A model generated the notes under the pieces. The model saw only the letters and a program-made list of their open reading frames with translations. It searched no databases and had not been told where the DNA came from. The position numbers were made by a program, and so were the translations under genes. Shown one piece after another: positions 6,282-8,135 of a stretch of 8,135 nucleotides of DNA. Position 1 is the stretch's first letter. Each line of letters begins with the position of its first letter. The stretch covers positions 1 to 8,135 of the forward strand of contig JAVBKZ010000056.1 of NCBI GenBank assembly GCA_031553755.1, in the 5' to 3' direction. Source of the stretch: JAIRVZ01 sp031553755 (GTDB lineage: Bacteria > Bacteroidota > Bacteroidia > Bacteroidales > Azobacteroidaceae).

Positions 6282-7388
6282 TTAATATTCTTTCCAAAAG
6301 TCGGCTTCCGTTGTGTTAGGTAATTCAAATAATTGCTTAGAGAAACGATTCAATTTAATCTTTGATTTAGATTCTTCTGTTTCGTTTTTATTTACAATTA
6401 ACACATCCTGCTTACTTTCAAAAATCTGTTCAACATTATTTCGTATAAGAGAAATTTTCACTGTATGAGAGAATTTTTCCAAAAAATAAACATCATTTTT
6501 ATTCGTGTAAGAAATGTAAAAATCCTGGTCAAGTAACTTAAATTTAGTAGAACCATATCTTTTGTAATTTCTTTTTAATAAAATAGAATCTACAGATTGG
6601 CCTATATACGATATTAATGTCGTATCTTTTTTTAGAATCCTCATTGTTAGTGACTTGTAATATTCTTTTTTTTTAGGAAATGCTCTTAATTCAATAATTG
6701 AGTCATTAGAAGATTCCATGATCACATCAAAATCAGAGGAAATTTGTGTGTATTTCGTATCCAATGGAAAATATTCAACATTTATTATCCTCTCATTTTT
6801 ATAAAATATTGAATTATTCATATTCTTTTTTTCTAAAGGATAATTGTGTAGTAATTCAATCAAGTTGAGTTTTCCTTCGATTTTACCTTTTTTTACATCA
6901 GCTTTGGTCAATTTACAAGAAATCAATGCATGACCTTCCCGTTGTTCTCTTGTATTCTTTTCTGAATCAACGCCATGCCATAGATAAGAGATTTGTTGGT
7001 TACAACATAATTTTTTCATCAGATTTTGTGCCGCTTTTTTTAGCAATTGATTGGCATCTTCATTGCTGATTTCTATACTTGATAGATTAAAATATTGTAT
7101 TTTTAATTTAATATTATTATTGGATAAAATTTCAGAAACAAAGATTTGGCAAGGCTCATACCCTAACAATGAAAAAGATAAAACATCTGAAGAGTTGGCT
7201 AAAATTTGAAATCTTCCTAATGAGTCGGATAAGACAGATTTTTGGTTAATATTTTTATTTTCAATAATCACATTTGTAAGAGGTAACTTACTTTCTAAAT
7301 CCGTAATTATTCCCGAAATTAATGTTTGAGAATATATTGGGAAAAACATATAAAGTGTTATTATATATAAAATTAGATTTTTTTTCAT
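6282..7388 (-). CDS. Secreted protein with carboxypeptidase-regulatory-like domain
   Basis: A 368-residue exported protein. Signal peptide about 1-20 (KKNLILYIITLYMFFPIYS, cleavage before QTLISG). Residues about 23-105 form a carboxypeptidase-regulatory-like beta-sandwich: SGIITDLESKLPLTNVII, then SDSLGRFQI and VLSFSLLGYEP. This is the same module that precedes TonB-dependent receptors in Bacteroidota, but here there is no plug or barrel. The remaining 260 residues are Lys/Asn-rich, of mixed strand and helix character, with a CC pair (128-129), and end EADFWKEY. Such stand-alone proteins probably sit in the periplasm or at the outer membrane; their function is unknown. The start is 4 bases after the 40-residue peptide gene. 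It belongs to the exporter operon and could help carry or fold the secreted peptide, which is speculation. Confidence 0.85.
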   Translation of the reverse strand: MKKNLILYIITLYMFFPIYSQTLISGIITDLESKLPLTNVIIENKNINQKSVLSDSLGRFQILANSSDVLSFSLLGYEPCQIFVSEILSNNNIKLKIQYFNLSSIEISNEDANQLLKKAAQNLMKKLCCNQQISYLWHGVDSEKNTREQREGHALISCKLTKADVKKGKIEGKLNLIELLHNYPLEKKNMNNSIFYKNERIINVEYFPLDTKYTQISSDFDVIMESSNDSIIELRAFPKKKEYYKSLTMRILKKDTTLISYIGQSVDSILLKRNYKRYGSTKFKLLDQDFYISYTNKNDVYFLEKFSHTVKISLIRNNVEQIFESKQDVLIVNKNETEESKSKIKLNRFSKQLFELPNTTEADFWKEY

Positions 7389-7392
7389 GTAT

Positions 7393-7515
7393 TCAAATCG
7401 AAATTACCTGCAATTCTCTTATTGCCGCGTTTTTCCCTATTGTATAGCCAACATAAAAAAGAAAAACTAAAAAAATAATGGCAATCAGAATTTTAAAAAT
7501 TGTTTTTGTGTTCAT
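7393..7515 (-). CDS. 40-residue single-span membrane peptide, unknown
   Basis: A short gene that fills the otherwise empty gap between two operon members. ATG at 7513-7515 gives MNTKTIFKILIAIIFLVFLF, then YVGYTIGKNAAIRELQVISI and TGA at 7393-7395. Residues 7-24 form one strongly hydrophobic helix after two Lys, followed by a polar tail with a GYTIGK segment. An in-frame ATG four codons upstream (7525-7527) overlaps the CPBP stop and would give 44 residues. The frame ends 4 bases before the next start, so spacing on both sides fits a real operon gene. There is no double-glycine leader, so it is unlikely to be the exporter's substrate. It might be an immunity peptide, a membrane anchor or regulator of the CPBP protein. 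Family not recognised. Confidence 0.65.
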   Translation of the reverse strand: MNTKTIFKILIAIIFLVFLFYVGYTIGKNAAIRELQVISI

Positions 7516-7519
7516 TAAA

Positions 7520-8008
7520 TTAGACATTATACTCTAAATATCTTGCCAATACTGCAATCCCATTCACAATAGCATGGGCTAAACTAACTATTAAAATTGG
7601 ATGAAAATTTATTCTTCTGAAAATTCCATAACCTAAAGCAAATACTACACCTGAAGTAAACCCATATAGAATATATGTTAAATCATAAAAATGATAAATT
7701 CCAAAAGCGAAAGCTGATAAAAAAACGATAAGCAAAAAGTTCCTTATCTTCAACTTTTCCTTACATATATAAAATATCAAAGTCTGAAATATCAAAGTTT
7801 CAACAACCGGGATAATAATTATTGCAATAAAAGCGTCAGACAATCCGGTTACAGGCAATTCTGTCATGCTTTTTTTTCCTTGAATAAGATGCGAAATATA
7901 TAATATGGGTATTGGAAAAATATACAAAGTGATAAGCAAGAAGAAAAACAAAAACGTTTTGCTCCTTTTCAACAAAAACTTATAGGATTTGAATATGATA
8001 GTTTTCAT
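7520..8008 (-). CDS. CPBP-family intramembrane protease homologue (variant motif 1)
   Basis: A 162-residue multi-span membrane protein with a basic N-terminus and about five to six helices. Three family motifs can be traced. Motif 1, normally EExxxR, appears as Glu70-Thr-Leu-Ile-Phe-Gln75. Motif 2, FxxxH, is Phe102 to His106 (FGIYH). Motif 3, HxxxN, is His145 to Asn149 (HAIVN). These residues form the glutamic-protease active site in CPBP/Rce1-like proteins. The second Glu and Arg of motif 1 are replaced, as in a side branch of the family, so activity is uncertain. The protein is short for the family. ATG at 8006-8008 abuts the upstream stop (TAAATG), implying translational coupling. CPBP proteins occur in bacteriocin loci as immunity or maturation factors; here that role is inferred from context. 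Confidence 0.85.
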   Translation of the reverse strand: MKTIIFKSYKFLLKRSKTFLFFFLLITLYIFPIPILYISHLIQGKKSMTELPVTGLSDAFIAIIIIPVVETLIFQTLIFYICKEKLKIRNFLLIVFLSAFAFGIYHFYDLTYILYGFTSGVVFALGYGIFRRINFHPILIVSLAHAIVNGIAVLARYLEYNV

Positions 8009-8135
8009 TTAATTAACTTTCCAAAAATAAGGAAAATAAAGTCTTTTTATTGGTTTTATTTCTTCTTTATTGTAAACATTTATTTCTGTCGAATTTAAGT
8101 GAGAAAACGAAGAAATTTCAGTCCAAGTTCCTTTA
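8009..8135 (-). CDS. 3' end of an unidentified operon gene, cut by the right edge
   Basis: On the minus strand a frame open from the window edge gives 41 residues before TAA at 8009-8011: starting KGTWTEISSFSHLNSTEI and ending KRLYFPYFWKVN. The other two minus frames are broken by stops. The stop touches the ATG of the CPBP gene, strong evidence that this is a real gene of the same operon. Its Phe-Trp-Lys ending resembles the C-terminus ADFWKEY of the carboxypeptidase-regulatory-like protein at 6282-7388. It may therefore be a second member of that protein type, but 41 residues are too few to decide. Confidence 0.65.
   Translation of the reverse strand, partial: KGTWTEISSFSHLNSTEINVYNKEEIKPIKRLYFPYFWKVN

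Noticed and set aside
6263..6328. Twenty-two-codon N-terminal extension of the four-span protein
   Set aside because: It overlaps the coding end of the upstream gene, and the internal ATG at 6262 gives normal operon spacing.
7393..7515. The 40-residue peptide as the exporter's double-glycine substrate
   Set aside because: The chain begins directly with a membrane helix and has no leader ending in GG, GA or GS at the usual position.

Overview
The window looks like chromosomal DNA from a member of the Bacteroidota. It is strongly AT-rich. Its start sites mostly lack a Shine-Dalgarno sequence, and there is an exact TAnnTTTG -7 promoter box near the left edge. The protein types also fit this phylum: a carboxypeptidase-regulatory-like secreted protein, small outer-membrane beta-barrels, and a peptidase-containing ABC exporter paired with a HlyD-type adaptor. 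Nearly every gene is on the minus strand, so transcription runs from right to left.

Right part (8135 down to 2612): a tightly packed, apparently single operon. In transcription order it holds the 3' end of an unidentified protein cut by the window edge, a CPBP-family membrane protease homologue, a 40-residue single-span membrane peptide, a secreted protein with a carboxypeptidase-regulatory-like domain, a 114-residue four-span membrane protein, a HlyD-family periplasmic adaptor, and a 716-residue ABC exporter with an N-terminal C39 peptidase domain. Gaps between these genes are 0 to 19 bases. The exporter and adaptor form the core of a machine that cleaves a leader (usually double-glycine) from small peptides and moves them across the inner membrane, as in bacteriocin secretion. 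The surrounding small membrane proteins and the CPBP protein are natural candidates for immunity, maturation or accessory roles. No precursor peptide with a recognisable double-glycine leader, and no TolC-type outer-membrane channel, is visible here. If they exist in cis they lie beyond the right edge.

Middle (2526 down to 995): an unrecognised 92-codon GTG-start ORF and two predicted outer-membrane/secreted beta-barrel proteins, closely spaced and in the same direction. They may be the tail of the same transcript or a separate unit.

Left part (994 down to 1): a small two-span membrane protein, a possible remnant of a second small membrane protein, and two copies of a structured intergenic element. 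Each copy starts about 20 bases after the stop codon of a minus-strand gene. It combines a hairpin, a 33-base near-identical AT-rich core and a second hairpin. A gene-free stretch with a G-poor leader and a -7 box then leads into the first 21 codons of a gene that continues past the left edge.

The most interesting items are the exporter operon with its uncharacterised small membrane partners, the unannotated 40-residue peptide gene, and the duplicated bipartite-hairpin element.
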